Assembly: GCA_905221605.1 (NCBI GenBank)
Contig: CAJNDS010002097.1
Span: 62,001-126,000, forward strand
Length of the DNA stretch: 64,000 bases
Direction: 5' to 3'
DNA from: Symbiodinium natans
Taxonomy: Eukaryota; Sar; Dinophyceae; Suessiales; Symbiodiniaceae
Positions within the stretch are counted from its first letter, which is position 1, and each line of letters opens with the position of its first letter. The notes below the pieces were generated by a model, which worked only from the letters and a program-made list of their open reading frames with translations, was not told the DNA's origin and ran no database searches. The position numbers were made by a program, and so were the translations under genes. Of this stretch, positions 58,901 to 60,514 are shown piece after piece.

Positions 58901-60510
58901 GGACAGATAAAAATAATGTAAAAGACACGTTACAAGAGGATTGGAAATCATCAGTGGATAAATTGCAAAAACTATGTGACAGAAGTAGGGGGTAGCAGGC
59001 TGCACTTGCCTTGTGCACTGTGTGATCCGGCCTTGCCACACTCGTCTAAATGAACGAAGTGAATGCATGAACAGAGAAACCGGACTAAACGACATATATT
59101 ATGCTCACGGGCCTCTATTCGTATTATTACTGGTCTGTGTTAATGGTATCGTAAAGAAGAGAACACAATTACTCTGACCCCGCCTTGCCACACTTGTCTA
59201 GAAGCTGTCGAACAAAGTCATCCGACACCTGCCATGGTGGCCAACCGCCAAGCAGGAGACGTGTGCAAACAGCAGTTGCAACCCTGTTTGGGAAGTTCTC
59301 GCAAATAGAGCCCTTTCCTCATTTCAGTGCTATACAGCTGACCAAAAAAAGGACCCTAAACCCTAAACTCTAAAATCCCTACACCCTAAACCCTAATCTA
59401 GAGAACCACCCCTTTAAGGTAGCCTTCCTAAGCATGAAGCACAGAGAGATCGCCACGATTCCCAACCCTCAGAACCCTAGCTTCCACCTTTAGGGCTCCA
59501 GAGTCTCGGATTTCTTGGGGGTTTAGGATTTCTGGGGGGTTTAGGTGCCAATTATACCCCCATAGCCCCTTCAAAAAAGGTGCCCTTGATATAGGGTTGG
59601 TTATGGGGGATTACAGGGCCTGCCTAAACCCTAAACCCTAAACACTAAACACTAAACCCTAAACCCTAAACCCTAAACCCTAAATCCTGAACCCTAAACC
59701 CTAAACCCTAAACCCTAAACCCCTAGCCCATCCTTGGCACCTCGGTGGAGATCCGGCCCACGTAGACGGTGCACGGTTGCACGCTTGAGGGGAGCACGGC
59801 AGGGGGCAGCGCCGGCTGCCCGGCCTTGGCAGGGACCTTGCCGGTTTAGGGTTTAGGGTTTGTGGGTTAAGGTTTAGGGTTTTAGCGCTACATATTGCAA
59901 ACATGTTCAATCCGAACACTTAAGAACGGACAAGAAGATATTCAAGCATCTTGCCTGCGTGGAAAACCAGGATTCTCAAGCCACCAGGGCTCCCCTGTTT
60001 TGGGGTCTGTCGCCTGTAAACGAACAGCACGTCTTCTTACGTGCCCAACTCTCAGGATCACTCCCTCCCTACCCGGTTTAGGGCTTAGGCTTTAGGGCTT
60101 AGGGTTTAGGATTCTCCATCACCCCCTTCTACAAGCTTGCCCAGTAACCCAAGAAGAGCCCTCATGTGGGAGCCGACTCCCACACAACAGGGGATGAATG
60201 AGGGCACTACTGGGCATCCTATCATTTTGACGTAATTCTGTCCTACAGTGGCAAAGCCGTGCAGCCCTAAACAACAAGGCCTCAGATTTCAACAGCTGAA
60301 TCAGCCGTAAAACCTACGTCTGGAGGATCTTTGGGTCCAGGGTCGTCTTCCAGGGTCTTTTAGGGTTATTTGGGGCGGTTCATGCTTCAGGGTCCTTTAA
60401 GGCCATTTTCGGATATTTAGGGTTCGAGGACCCCATCACCATTTCTGGGGCCCTGGGCCGTGCCCGGCGCTTTCGAGGTGGAGGCGGCCATGGCGGCAGC
60501 GTTGACTGGC
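21064..60510 (-). CDS. RBM25: RBM25-like splicing factor (RRM + charged middle + PWI), about 38 small exons
   Basis: Whole-gene entry; exons are listed separately. RBM25 (yeast relative Snu71) is a U1 snRNP-associated nuclear protein that binds pre-mRNA and influences 5' splice-site choice. Exons read in order give an N-terminal RRM (RNP2-like CTVYVGRIS; RNP1-like SFGFCDFE; then RALEFLHEKQLCDKKLLVK and WKA), a long K/E/R/D-rich middle, a basic SPTP segment, a linker ending RLIQQVPTD, and a PWI domain (FDIDWDA, KKLRPWVKKK, EFLGNEEQ, DTILAE, LDEEAENF, WRMLIFE). Segment order and spacing agree with animal RBM25 as I know it. Visible donors are mostly GC or GT, some possibly GA; acceptors are AG|G. 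The start is the ATG at 60491 in a GCCATGG context. The last coding exon is uncertain. Exon limits were set by reading frame and homology, not by transcripts. Family assignment is secure; the exact model is not. Confidence 0.85.
21226..21265 (+). repeat. TTTTGGGG run
   Basis: Five units of GGGGTTTT inside a degenerate TTTAGGG/TTTGGGG region, beside the WRMLIFE exon. Confidence 0.85.
21436..21457 (-). CDS. RBM25: RBM25-like exon: WRMLIFE
   Basis: CCCGAG|G, 22 bases to GAG|GCGCGC (GC donor); an alternative GT donor seven bases later gives EARR. Reads M|WRMLIFE, matching 'KMWRLLIYE' near the RBM25 C-terminus. TTTAGGG-type repeats start a few bases to the right. Confidence 0.88.
22071..22191 (-). 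pseudogene. Coding-like fragment with one in-frame TAG
   Basis: Minus strand reads VNHYMFDTITQEVFAKK, TAG, then QIQVPFVFVSEEEMAGNPYK. Both sides are in the same frame and protein-like. It lies in the intron between the LDEEAE and WRMLIFE exons of the RBM25-like gene, where RBM25 needs no extra residues, so it is more likely a gene fragment caught in the intron. Family not recognised. Confidence 0.35.
22361..22447 (-). repeat. CCCTAAA telomeric array left of a PWI exon
   Basis: Twelve or so units. Paired across exon 22509-22556 with the TTTAGGG array at 22572-22622. Confidence 0.9.
22509..22556 (-). CDS. RBM25: RBM25-like exon: LEGFLDEEAENFTLK
   Basis: CTGCAG|G to AAGAT|GCCCCT (GC donor). 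It reads LEGFLDEEAENFTLK plus AT, which joins G of the next exon to give Met. LDEEAE is an exact block of RBM25 ('VLDEEAEVFIVKM'). CCCTAAA array left (22361-22447) and TTTAGGG array right (22572-22622). Confidence 0.95.
22572..22622 (+). repeat. TTTAGGG telomeric array right of a PWI exon
   Basis: Seven units, starting 16 bases from the exon edge; in the sense RNA it forms a CCCUAAA stretch just before the acceptor. Confidence 0.9.
23298..23335 (-). CDS. RBM25: RBM25-like exon: PWI loop, VSARTKPDTILAE
   Basis: 38-base exon, GGAG|GTG to GCAGA|GCCGCG (GC donor). The last two bases join G of the next exon to give Glu. Together with exons on both sides, the segment IEFILKK-VSARTKPDTILAE has the same length as the RBM25 block 'VDFVCSKVMAHSSPQSILDD'. 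Confidence 0.88.
23906..24002. mobile_element. Foldback element, family 1
   Basis: Full copy, arms GTTGGGATGTCCCCCTTGTA and TATAAGGGGAACATCCCAA(G). Confidence 0.85.
24075..24103 (+). repeat. Homopolymer G29
   Basis: One of many G or C runs of about 18-31 bases; others at 18497-18514, 23174-23192 (C), 30617-30635, 49874-49904 (C31) and 55754-55772 (C). They usually touch telomeric repeats or the ends of repeat-free islands. Confidence 0.9.
24104..24178 (+). repeat. TTTAGGG array after a 29-G run
   Basis: Starts directly at the end of G29 (24075-24103). Confidence 0.88.
24400..24426 (-). CDS. RBM25: RBM25-like exon: PWI helix, GMIEFILKK
   Basis: 27-base exon, GCCAG|GGG to AAGAAG|GCCGCA (GC donor), phase 0. 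Matches 'TLVDFVCSK' with no length change. Confidence 0.88.
25086..25201. mobile_element. Foldback element, family 2 (CTAGACCCGGGAGTA)
   Basis: CTAGACCCGGGAGTAAC...GGCCTACTCCCGGTCCTAG, about 115 bp, inner GGGTACC(C) and a mid CCAACCCTAAAAAAAGG. Copies at 41726-41846 and 49111-49252 share both ends and the inner AAGGGTACC. Confidence 0.85.
25669..25698 (-). CDS. RBM25: RBM25-like exon: PWI helix, VTEFLGNEEQ
   Basis: 30-base exon, AGCAG|GTC to CAG|GCTGCG (GC donor). Phase 0 on both sides; matches 'IIEYIGEEE'. It lies more than 2 kb from either neighbouring exon's nearest repeat-free island, yet the frame and spacing are exact. Confidence 0.9.
25862..26192. repeat. Tandem copies of a TTATAGGGTATAAT unit
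   Basis: Four to five diverged units of CCC(A/C)TAATGAACCTTATAAA, GGGCC(T)TTTTTAAGGGG and TTATAGGGTATAA, each able to fold on itself. Confidence 0.75.
26497..26690. mobile_element. Foldback element, family 5 (GGATCCGAA...)
   Basis: GGATCCGAAATGTGGGCCCT...TTATATACACTG...GGGCCCATACTTCGGATCCC, then an extra arm AGGGACCATACT...GGGCCCATGGTTCCAACCTT. Copy at 29544-29684; half copy at 17625-17706. Confidence 0.78.
27042..27112. mobile_element. Foldback element, family 1, shortened
   Basis: Left arm reduced (GGGATGTTAGGGATTGTAG); right arm intact (AGGACTGTTAAGATAAGGCG and GAACATCCC). Confidence 0.75.
27630..27664. repeat. (CACT)n microsatellite
   Basis: About nine CACT units. Confidence 0.95.
27962..28009 (-). 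CDS. RBM25: RBM25-like exon: PWI motif
   Basis: GCCGAG|GGC to AAG|GCCAGG (GC donor), 16 codons: GNNIIEKKLRPWVKKK. This carries the diagnostic PWI signature as P-W-V, matching 'ILMERRIRPWINKK'. CCCTAAA-type repeats on the left and TTTAGGG on the right. Confidence 0.93.
28162..28254. mobile_element. Foldback element, single copy seen
   Basis: CTGGTTCTTAGTAGGGA...TCCCTACTAAGAACCAG with TATATACCACTATA in the loop. Confidence 0.82.
29024..29080 (-). CDS. RBM25: RBM25-like exon: PWI start, FDIDW
   Basis: CGCAG|GTG, phase 0, VPTDKARAFAFDIDWDAVH. The FAF-D-I-DW block matches 'LFAYPLDW' of the RBM25 PWI domain. Two GT donors are possible (GCG|GTTCAC or CAC|GTCCCT), six bases apart. Confidence 0.88.
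29544..29684. mobile_element. Foldback element, family 5
   Basis: Same order of blocks as at 26497: GGATCCGATGTCTGGGCCCT, TTTATATACACC, GGCCCATACTTCGGATCCCC, GGGCCCATGGTTCCGACCTT. Confidence 0.8.
29788..29818 (-). CDS. RBM25: RBM25-like exon: DDEMRRLIQQ
   Basis: CGCAG|G to CAGCAG|GTCCCT (GT donor), 31 bases. It completes a Lys codon from the previous exon and reads DDEMRRLIQQ, joined in phase 0 to VPTDKA. Equivalent to 'EEKRKHIKSLIEKIPTAK' just before the PWI fold. Confidence 0.85.
30240..30375 (-). repeat. CCCTAAA/CCCTGAA array
   Basis: Mixed block in which a run of CCCTGAA units sits between CCCTAAA units, ending 12 bases from the KHKPL exon. Confidence 0.88.
30387..30437 (-). CDS. RBM25: RBM25-like exon: KHKPLTRLDG
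   Basis: CCTAG|GAAGCAC to CGCAA|GCTCAG (GC donor). It encodes KHKPLTRLDGPPAEDR plus AA, which joins G of the next exon to give Lys. Matches the basic 'KRKLVPLDYG' linker of RBM25. CCCTAAA array left, TTTAGGG array right. Confidence 0.85.
31352..31401 (-). CDS. RBM25: RBM25-like exon: acidic linker before the PWI part
   Basis: CCGCAG|GCG encodes ALFKEPEDLDANGASL, ending AG, which joins G of the next exon to give Arg. The F-x-x-[EP]-E-D pattern followed by RKHKPL resembles the RBM25 stretch leading to 'RKRKLVPLDY'. The donor is CAG|GGATGA, or GA if shifted one base. CCCTAAA/CCCCAAA repeats to the left. Confidence 0.75.
31905..31965. repeat. GA-rich microsatellite
   Basis: Interrupted GAGAGA tract with an AAAAAAAA break; a second GA tract lies at 46126-46190 next to an exon. 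Confidence 0.9.
32772..32881. mobile_element. Foldback element, family 7 (AGAGACTCCAAAACCCC)
   Basis: CCCAGAGACTCCAAAACCCC...GGGGTTTTGGAGTCTCTGGG(T), with inner CTTAATTAA..GAATATACCTTAAAT arms; about 110 bp of almost perfect palindrome. Flanked by CCATC on both sides (32767-32771 and 32882-32886), a likely 5-bp target duplication. Diverged copy at 34907-35008. Confidence 0.88.
32915..32947 (-). CDS. Possible RBM25-like exon: EFGEAERRFGK
   Basis: GAGCCAG|GAG encodes EFGEAERRFGK and the frame stays open on both sides. A palindromic insertion lies 34 bases to the left. All three frames of the nearby island are open, so the assignment is weak. Confidence 0.3.
33236..33315. repeat. CA/TA/TG microsatellite
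   Basis: CACACA, then TATATATA, TATG and ATATAT runs; chance open frames here give Ile/Tyr/His-rich peptides. A similar tract lies at 60921-60972. Confidence 0.9.
33660..34490. repeat. Local duplication inside an intron
   Basis: Block 33660-33850 (CCTGAAGCAAGGAG..., CTTCTTTATAGTACTTACTTACTATA, CAGGCTTTGAGTGG) is repeated at 33930-34110 with differences. Its end (GCCGCACGCTTGAT.CAAAAGCT and on through GCCACGCC.GCGCGCTC) occurs a second time at 34451-34495. Confidence 0.8.
34672..34792. mobile_element. Foldback element, family 6 (GGGTAGTT...)
   Basis: CTTAACACATGGGTAGTTTT...GAGAACTACCCACATGTTTA, 15 bases from the SPTP exon donor. Related copies: 48970-49072, 50272-50376, 57309-57554, right half 59350-59412. 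Confidence 0.82.
34807..34859 (-). CDS. RBM25: RBM25-like exon: basic SPTP segment
   Basis: GCTCAG|G to TATG|GTAAGT, a rare textbook donor. Read from the second base it encodes TSRKGHNSPTPVRKHQY. An SPTP motif next to basic residues suggests a phosphorylated linker. A palindromic element begins 15 bases downstream in sense. The homologue segment is poorly conserved. Confidence 0.6.
35464..35575 (-). repeat. CCCCAAA then CCCTAAA array
   Basis: About ten CCCCAAA units followed by CCCTAAA units: a homogenised variant block joined to the standard repeat. Confidence 0.88.
35720..35752 (-). CDS. RBM25: RBM25-like exon: DAAAKLLQSVQ
   Basis: TCACAG|GAT to CAG|GCAGTG (GC donor), 11 codons. CCCTAAA array left, TTTAGGG array right (35768-35820). 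Assigned by strand, phase and flanks; this segment is not one I recognise in RBM25. Confidence 0.6.
36248..36325 (+). repeat. TTTAGGG telomeric array
   Basis: About eleven pure units inside an intron of the RBM25-like gene. Confidence 0.9.
36628..36669 (-). CDS. RBM25: RBM25-like exon: EKEAREKEQKKQQQ
   Basis: CTCAG|GAA to CAG|GCCAGT (GC donor), 14 codons, in frame with a stop four codons beyond the donor. CCCTAAA array left (36510-36555), TTTAGGG right. Confidence 0.75.
37198..37221 (-). CDS. RBM25: RBM25-like exon: EREAKEKE
   Basis: CTGGCAG|GAA, phase 0, encoding EREAKEKE with a GC donor (GAG|GCGACG); ACG|GCCCAA two codons later is the alternative. A stop codon follows in frame, so the exon must end here. 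Confidence 0.7.
37322..37404. mobile_element. Foldback element, single copy seen
   Basis: AAGAATAAGTCAACATACCCC...GGGGAATGTTGAACAATTCTT (arms pair with small gaps). Confidence 0.65.
38447..38504 (-). CDS. RBM25: RBM25-like exon: KRKEEEKKKK segment
   Basis: GCCAG|G to GAG|GTGGGG (GT donor), one base plus 19 codons: KRKEEEKKKKEEAEKKERE. The upstream sequence keeps the frame open with an ATG 16 bases before, but the AG|G site is preferred because nearly all other acceptors have that form. Confidence 0.8.
38558..38750. repeat. Short direct repeat
   Basis: GTATCGCCTT(T/G)GGGGTTAGG followed by TATCGCTTT occurs at about 38558 and 38717. Confidence 0.75.
39550..39597 (-). CDS. RBM25: RBM25-like exon: KAKREAEE segment
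   Basis: After TCGGAG it encodes (E)LKADAKAKREAEEAER; donor uncertain (GC in GAA|GCAGAG, or later). Left neighbour is a CCCTAAA/CCCCAAA/CCCGAAA array. Confidence 0.65.
40384..40458 (-). CDS. RBM25: RBM25-like exon: Lys/Glu coiled segment
   Basis: 25 codons, TCGCAG|GAA to AAG|GCCAGG (GC donor): EEESKRKKKEDEERKKK then EKQEAEEK. CCCTAAA array directly left, TTTAGGG-type repeat right. The sense strand is purine-rich and stands out from the repeat background. Confidence 0.8.
40547..40803. mobile_element. Foldback element family 3 with family 4 nested inside
   Basis: Outer arms AGGGTAGTTACATGGTCTCA and GGGACCATGTAACTACCCTT. Inside the left arm, at about 40567-40650, sits a second palindrome GTAACCTAGGGG...GGTTAAACGGTTACCTACT (family 4). 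Family 4 also occurs at 45868-45960. Nesting gives relative ages: family 4 moved after family 3 was in place. Confidence 0.8.
40830..40916 (-). repeat. CCCTAAA telomeric array
   Basis: Pure array with one CCCTAACCGTAAA break; a further array lies at 41402-41540 with CCCTGAA variants at its end. Confidence 0.88.
41726..41846. mobile_element. Foldback element, family 2
   Basis: Same termini (CTAGACCCGGGAGTAACCTA; CCTGCTCCCGGTCCTAG). Confidence 0.85.
42123..42191 (-). CDS. RBM25: RBM25-like exon: DRKRE segment
   Basis: ACGAG|GAT to GAG|GCGCCT (GC donor), 23 codons: DREKDRKREQEKDAADTV then AEKEE. Matches the RBM25 ERDRKREKEE stretch that follows its ALQKR region. CCCTAAA repeats to the left and TTTGGG/TTTAGGG repeats to the right. 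Confidence 0.82.
42604..42676 (-). repeat. CCCTAAA telomeric array
   Basis: Lies left of a repeat-free island (42680-42740) that has the same flank arrangement as true exons. Confidence 0.88.
43086..43206. mobile_element. Foldback element, family 1, with telomeric repeat in the loop
   Basis: Both arms intact (GGAATGTTCCCCCTGAGACT; GGGTATAAGGGGGAACATCC). CCCTAAA repeats (43130-43160) sit exactly between the inner arms GGGATTATAG and CTATAATCCC. Confidence 0.88.
43440..43460 (-). CDS. Possible RBM25-like micro-exon (7 codons)
   Basis: GAGAG|GAG to GAG|GCCTCG encodes EWKRRRE in phase 0 with a GC donor. Too short to be certain; composition fits the surrounding gene. Confidence 0.35.
44384..44426 (-). 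CDS. RBM25: RBM25-like exon 19 (probable)
   Basis: After GGAAG|G it encodes RKFGERDLDFRESD, ending GAC|GTGAAG (GT donor). An acidic/arginine stretch such as this occurs in RBM25 before the DRDRKRE segment. The phase with exon 18 could not be fixed. Confidence 0.55.
45312..45385 (+). repeat. TTTAGGG telomeric array
   Basis: Pure array that ends against CCCTAAA-type sequence, forming a direct inverted junction (TTTAGGGCCCTAAA) at about 45380. Confidence 0.9.
45429..45476 (-). CDS. RBM25: RBM25-like exon 18
   Basis: After CTGCAG|G it encodes DKRIRNLKQDLRDLER. Donor unresolved (GC or GT within GAGCGCGGTGG). TTTAGGG and TTTTAGGG repeats begin immediately to the right, CCCTAAA-like sequence to the left. 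Confidence 0.75.
45490..45760 (+). repeat. TTTTAGGGG-type variant array
   Basis: Long block of TTTAGGG, TTTTAGGG, TTTAGGGG and TTTTAGGGG units starting beside the exon at 45429-45476. Confidence 0.88.
46213..46251 (-). CDS. RBM25: RBM25-like exon 17
   Basis: After CGGCAG|G it encodes EYSYRLREFERSE; the reading frame stays open into the GA microsatellite to the left, so the donor is uncertain (GAG|GAG is one option). The pattern [EAD]-Y-x-x-RL-[RK]-x-[WF]-E resembles the RBM25 motif that follows its long RE tract. Confidence 0.72.
46533..46577 (-). CDS. RBM25: RBM25-like exon 16: RDRE-rich segment
   Basis: 15 codons, TCGCAG|GAT to AAG|GTGCCA (GT donor), encoding DRDARVRDRERDIEK, typical of the RBM25 RE/RD-rich middle. 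A palindromic element begins about 15 bases to the right. Confidence 0.8.
46868..47060 (+). repeat. TTTAGGG telomeric array
   Basis: About fifteen pure units followed by degenerate ones. Confidence 0.9.
47628..47742 (-). pseudogene. Coding-like fragment with one in-frame TAG
   Basis: Minus strand reads SSVLGRLPLSALDSVK, TAG, LKWITGEVIAPAGDGSTGAR. The TGEVI...G pattern is loosely like the end of a short-chain dehydrogenase, but this is only a resemblance. It is flanked by CCCTAAA on the left and TTTAGGG on the right, like the true exons. The plus strand is also open here, so the strand is not certain. Confidence 0.25.
48211..48261 (-). CDS. RBM25: RBM25-like exon 15: charged segment
   Basis: 17 codons, GTCCAG|GAG to CGG|GACCCG (possible GA donor), encoding EREKAVSRHYRASRRER. 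The HYR-x-S/R-R character recalls the region of RBM25 around its 'YYRGSALQKR' stretch, but the match is loose. Confidence 0.7.
48896..48948 (-). CDS. RBM25: RBM25-like exon 14: charged segment
   Basis: After GTGCAG|G it encodes GKSEADRKRKRDEEREE in phase 0; the donor is uncertain (GA possible). CCCTAAA-type repeat to the left, palindromic element to the right. Confidence 0.7.
49111..49252. mobile_element. Foldback element, family 2, enlarged by CCCTAAA units
   Basis: Same termini; the internal AACCCTAAA-like motif of the other copies is expanded here to several CCCTAAA units. Confidence 0.85.
49305..49515 (-). repeat. CCCTAAA/CCCTAAAA mixed array
   Basis: Two blocks of the 8-base variant CCCTAAAA separated by CCCTAAA units, about 200 bases in total. 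Confidence 0.9.
50203..50256 (-). CDS. RBM25: RBM25-like exon 13: charged segment
   Basis: 18 codons, GTGAG|GAC to CGG|GCGCGC (GC donor), encoding DEKDNKDKEKERTKTEER. A palindromic element starts about 15 bases to the right, at the 3' end of the preceding intron in sense. Confidence 0.75.
50272..50376. mobile_element. Foldback element, family 6
   Basis: TATATGGGTGGTTGCCAAAA...ATTTTGACAACCACCCATAT, nearly perfect over 20 bases, beside exon 50203-50256. Confidence 0.82.
51249..51344. mobile_element. Foldback element, family 1
   Basis: Full copy: CTTGGGATGTTCTCC...GGGGGAACATCCCAAG, with inner ACTAACAGTCCT/AGGACTGTTAGT. Confidence 0.87.
51473..51512 (-). CDS. RBM25: RBM25-like exon 12: charged segment
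   Basis: After CCGGCAG|G it encodes EKKEKEAAAEKKET; the likely donor is GAC|GTCTCT, but a GA donor a few bases earlier is possible. Highly charged alpha-helical composition like its neighbours. Confidence 0.7.
51572..51607 (-). CDS. RBM25: RBM25-like exon 11: charged segment
   Basis: 36 bases, TTCGAG|GAG to AAG|GCGGGC (GC donor), encoding EDEKAAKEALEK. A TTTAGGG array begins about 20 bases to the right. Confidence 0.7.
51940..51991 (-). CDS. RBM25: RBM25-like exon 10: charged segment
   Basis: After GCGCAG|G it encodes VKDGEDQKTKEARHRER in phase 0. The donor is not resolved (GAGC|GC or near). Composition is that of the RBM25 Lys/Glu/Arg middle. Confidence 0.7.
53601..53678 (-). CDS. RBM25: RBM25-like exon 9: charged segment
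   Basis: 26 codons from CGCAG|GAC to AATGAG|GCCAGA (GC donor), encoding DKDKKDGVPDPLSEEQ and LVAELRKENE. Telomeric repeats flank both sides in the exon-island orientation (CCCTAAA left; TTTAGGG and variants right). Confidence 0.75.
53713..53850 (+). repeat. GTGTAGGG/GTGTCGGG variant array
   Basis: Units TGTAGGG and TGTCGGG repeated as homogeneous runs, then TTTAGGG. A similar TGTCGGG run occurs at 63747-63770. Confidence 0.85.
53890..53960 (-). CDS. RBM25: RBM25-like exon 8: charged segment
   Basis: After CAGAG|G it encodes AFELPMLEQASRREEI then LKKRKEEE. The donor is unclear; a GA donor in GAG|GAGCTG would keep phase 0. CCCTAAA repeats lie immediately to the left. Placed in the gene by frame, strand and composition; family homology is weak here. 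Confidence 0.65.
54299..54430. mobile_element. Foldback element, family 8, TA-flanked
   Basis: TACTTGGAGG(T)TCATGGTAC...GTACCATGACCCTCCAAGTA, arms of about 50 bases with few mismatches. TA at both ends would fit a TA target duplication as in Tc1/mariner-type MITEs. Confidence 0.82.
54480..54515 (-). CDS. RBM25: RBM25-like exon 7: post-RRM segment
   Basis: Phase 0 exon, TTTCAG|GAG, encoding EKAKQTIDTWKA and ending either AAG|GCC or GCC|GTG. RBM25 proteins have a D-x-K-x-K-x-x-x-D-x-WKA motif right after the RRM. A 132-bp palindromic element ends 50 bases downstream in sense direction. Confidence 0.85.
54991..55034. mobile_element. Foldback element, family 1, right half only
   Basis: Only the right arm (CCTGATAGGGCCTGTTAGTA to GAGAACATCCC) remains; a TTTAGGG array occupies the place of the left arm. 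Confidence 0.75.
55097..55255. mobile_element. Foldback element, family 3
   Basis: AAGGGAAGTTACATTGACAT...GAGACCATGCAACTACCCTT, with central CCTTATATACC-like arms. Confidence 0.75.
55590..55772 (-). repeat. CCCTAAA array ending in C19
   Basis: About 160 bases of CCCTAAA followed by a pure C run (55754-55772), directly left of the RRM exon 55782-55862. Confidence 0.92.
55782..55862 (-). CDS. RBM25: RBM25-like exon 6: RRM helix 2 and strand 4
   Basis: Phase 0 exon of 27 codons, CACAG|GAG to TGCGAG|GTCGGG (GT donor). It contains VWRALEFLHEKQLC followed by DKKLLVKCE, which matches the RALRLLHD...KKLLVKVD block of RBM25 closely. It sits between a CCCTAAA array plus C19 run (left) and a TTTAGGG array starting at 55868 (right), the clearest case of an exon between inverted telomeric arrays. 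Confidence 0.92.
55868..56030 (+). repeat. TTTAGGG/TTTGGGG array
   Basis: Right partner of the array at 55590-55772 across the RRM exon. Confidence 0.9.
56927..57015 (+). repeat. TTTAGGG telomeric array
   Basis: Pure array that runs into the right half of a palindromic element (57020-57128) whose left half is missing. Confidence 0.9.
57020..57128. mobile_element. Foldback element, family 3, left half missing
   Basis: Starts at TACCCCTTATATACCC and ends CATGAATATGACTTCCCTTA; the left arm position is occupied by the TTTAGGG array 56927-57015. Confidence 0.7.
57309..57554. mobile_element. Foldback element, family 6, with CCCTAAA array inserted
   Basis: Arms GGGTAGAATTCTAAATTAGG and CCTAATCTAGAGAACTACCC enclose about 145 bases of CCCTAAA/CCCTGAA repeat (57388-57535) that other copies lack. 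Confidence 0.82.
57602..57632 (-). CDS. RBM25: RBM25-like exon 5: RRM strand 3, RNP1
   Basis: 31-base exon, CCAG|GCTCAC to GAG|GCAGCA (GC donor). With the two bases from exon 4 it reads K-LTSFGFCDFE, the RNP1 core (G-F-C-[DE]-[FY]) of RBM25. Phase 0 at its end. Confidence 0.88.
57838..57902 (+). repeat. TTTAGGG telomeric array
   Basis: Nine pure units; 58020-58083 is the inverted CCCTAAA counterpart before the RRM strand-2 exon. Confidence 0.9.
58114..58154 (-). CDS. RBM25: RBM25-like exon 4: RRM strand 2
   Basis: 41-base exon, GAG|GTCAGC to TCGAA|GTGCGA (GT donor). It encodes VSKWNRAADPNTS plus two bases (AA) that rejoin with G of the next exon to give Lys. The CGK|VSKWNR join fits the RBM25 CG-x-V-x-x-W-[KN]-R pattern. 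A CCCTAAA array ends about 30 bases to the left; a palindromic element starts just to the right. Confidence 0.85.
58170..58263. mobile_element. Foldback element, family 9
   Basis: Lies just upstream in sense of RRM exon 4. C10 in one arm pairs with G6 in the other. Confidence 0.8.
59184..59228 (-). CDS. RBM25: RBM25-like exon 3: RRM helix 1
   Basis: Phase 0 exon of 15 codons, CAG|GTGTCG to AAG|GCGGGG (GC donor), encoding VSDDFVRQLLDKCGK. This continues ISTE of the previous exon and matches the RBM25 helix that ends in a KCG motif. No telomeric repeat lies directly beside it. A CCTTGCCACACT.GTCTA stretch at its end is repeated near 59032. Confidence 0.85.
59628..59724 (-). repeat. CCCTAAA telomeric array
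   Basis: Pure units with two CACTAAA variants; ends 16 bases from the RNP2 exon. Confidence 0.9.
59741..59836 (-). CDS. RBM25: RBM25-like exon 2: RRM start, RNP2
   Basis: Phase 0 exon of 32 codons after CAAG|G, ending GAG|GTGCCA. It encodes a Pro/Ala-rich stretch, then CTVYVGRISTE, the first beta strand (RNP2) of the RRM. The left side carries a CCCTAAA array (59628-59724) and the right side starts TTTAGGG 8 bases away, so both introns have telomeric ends next to this exon. Confidence 0.85.
60459..60510 (-). CDS. RBM25: RBM25-like exon 1: 5' UTR and start codon
   Basis: After a CAG at 60512-60511 the sequence runs through GCCGCCATGGCC. The ATG at 60491 opens MAASTSKAPGT, followed by a possible GC donor (ACG|GCCCAG). 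The CAG could be a trans-splice (spliced-leader) or ordinary acceptor; no leader sequence can be seen in genomic DNA. The Ala/Thr/Pro-rich start suits the low-complexity N-terminus of RBM25 but is much shorter than in animals. An upstream coding exon is possible. Confidence 0.5.
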
Positions 60511-60514
60511 CTGG

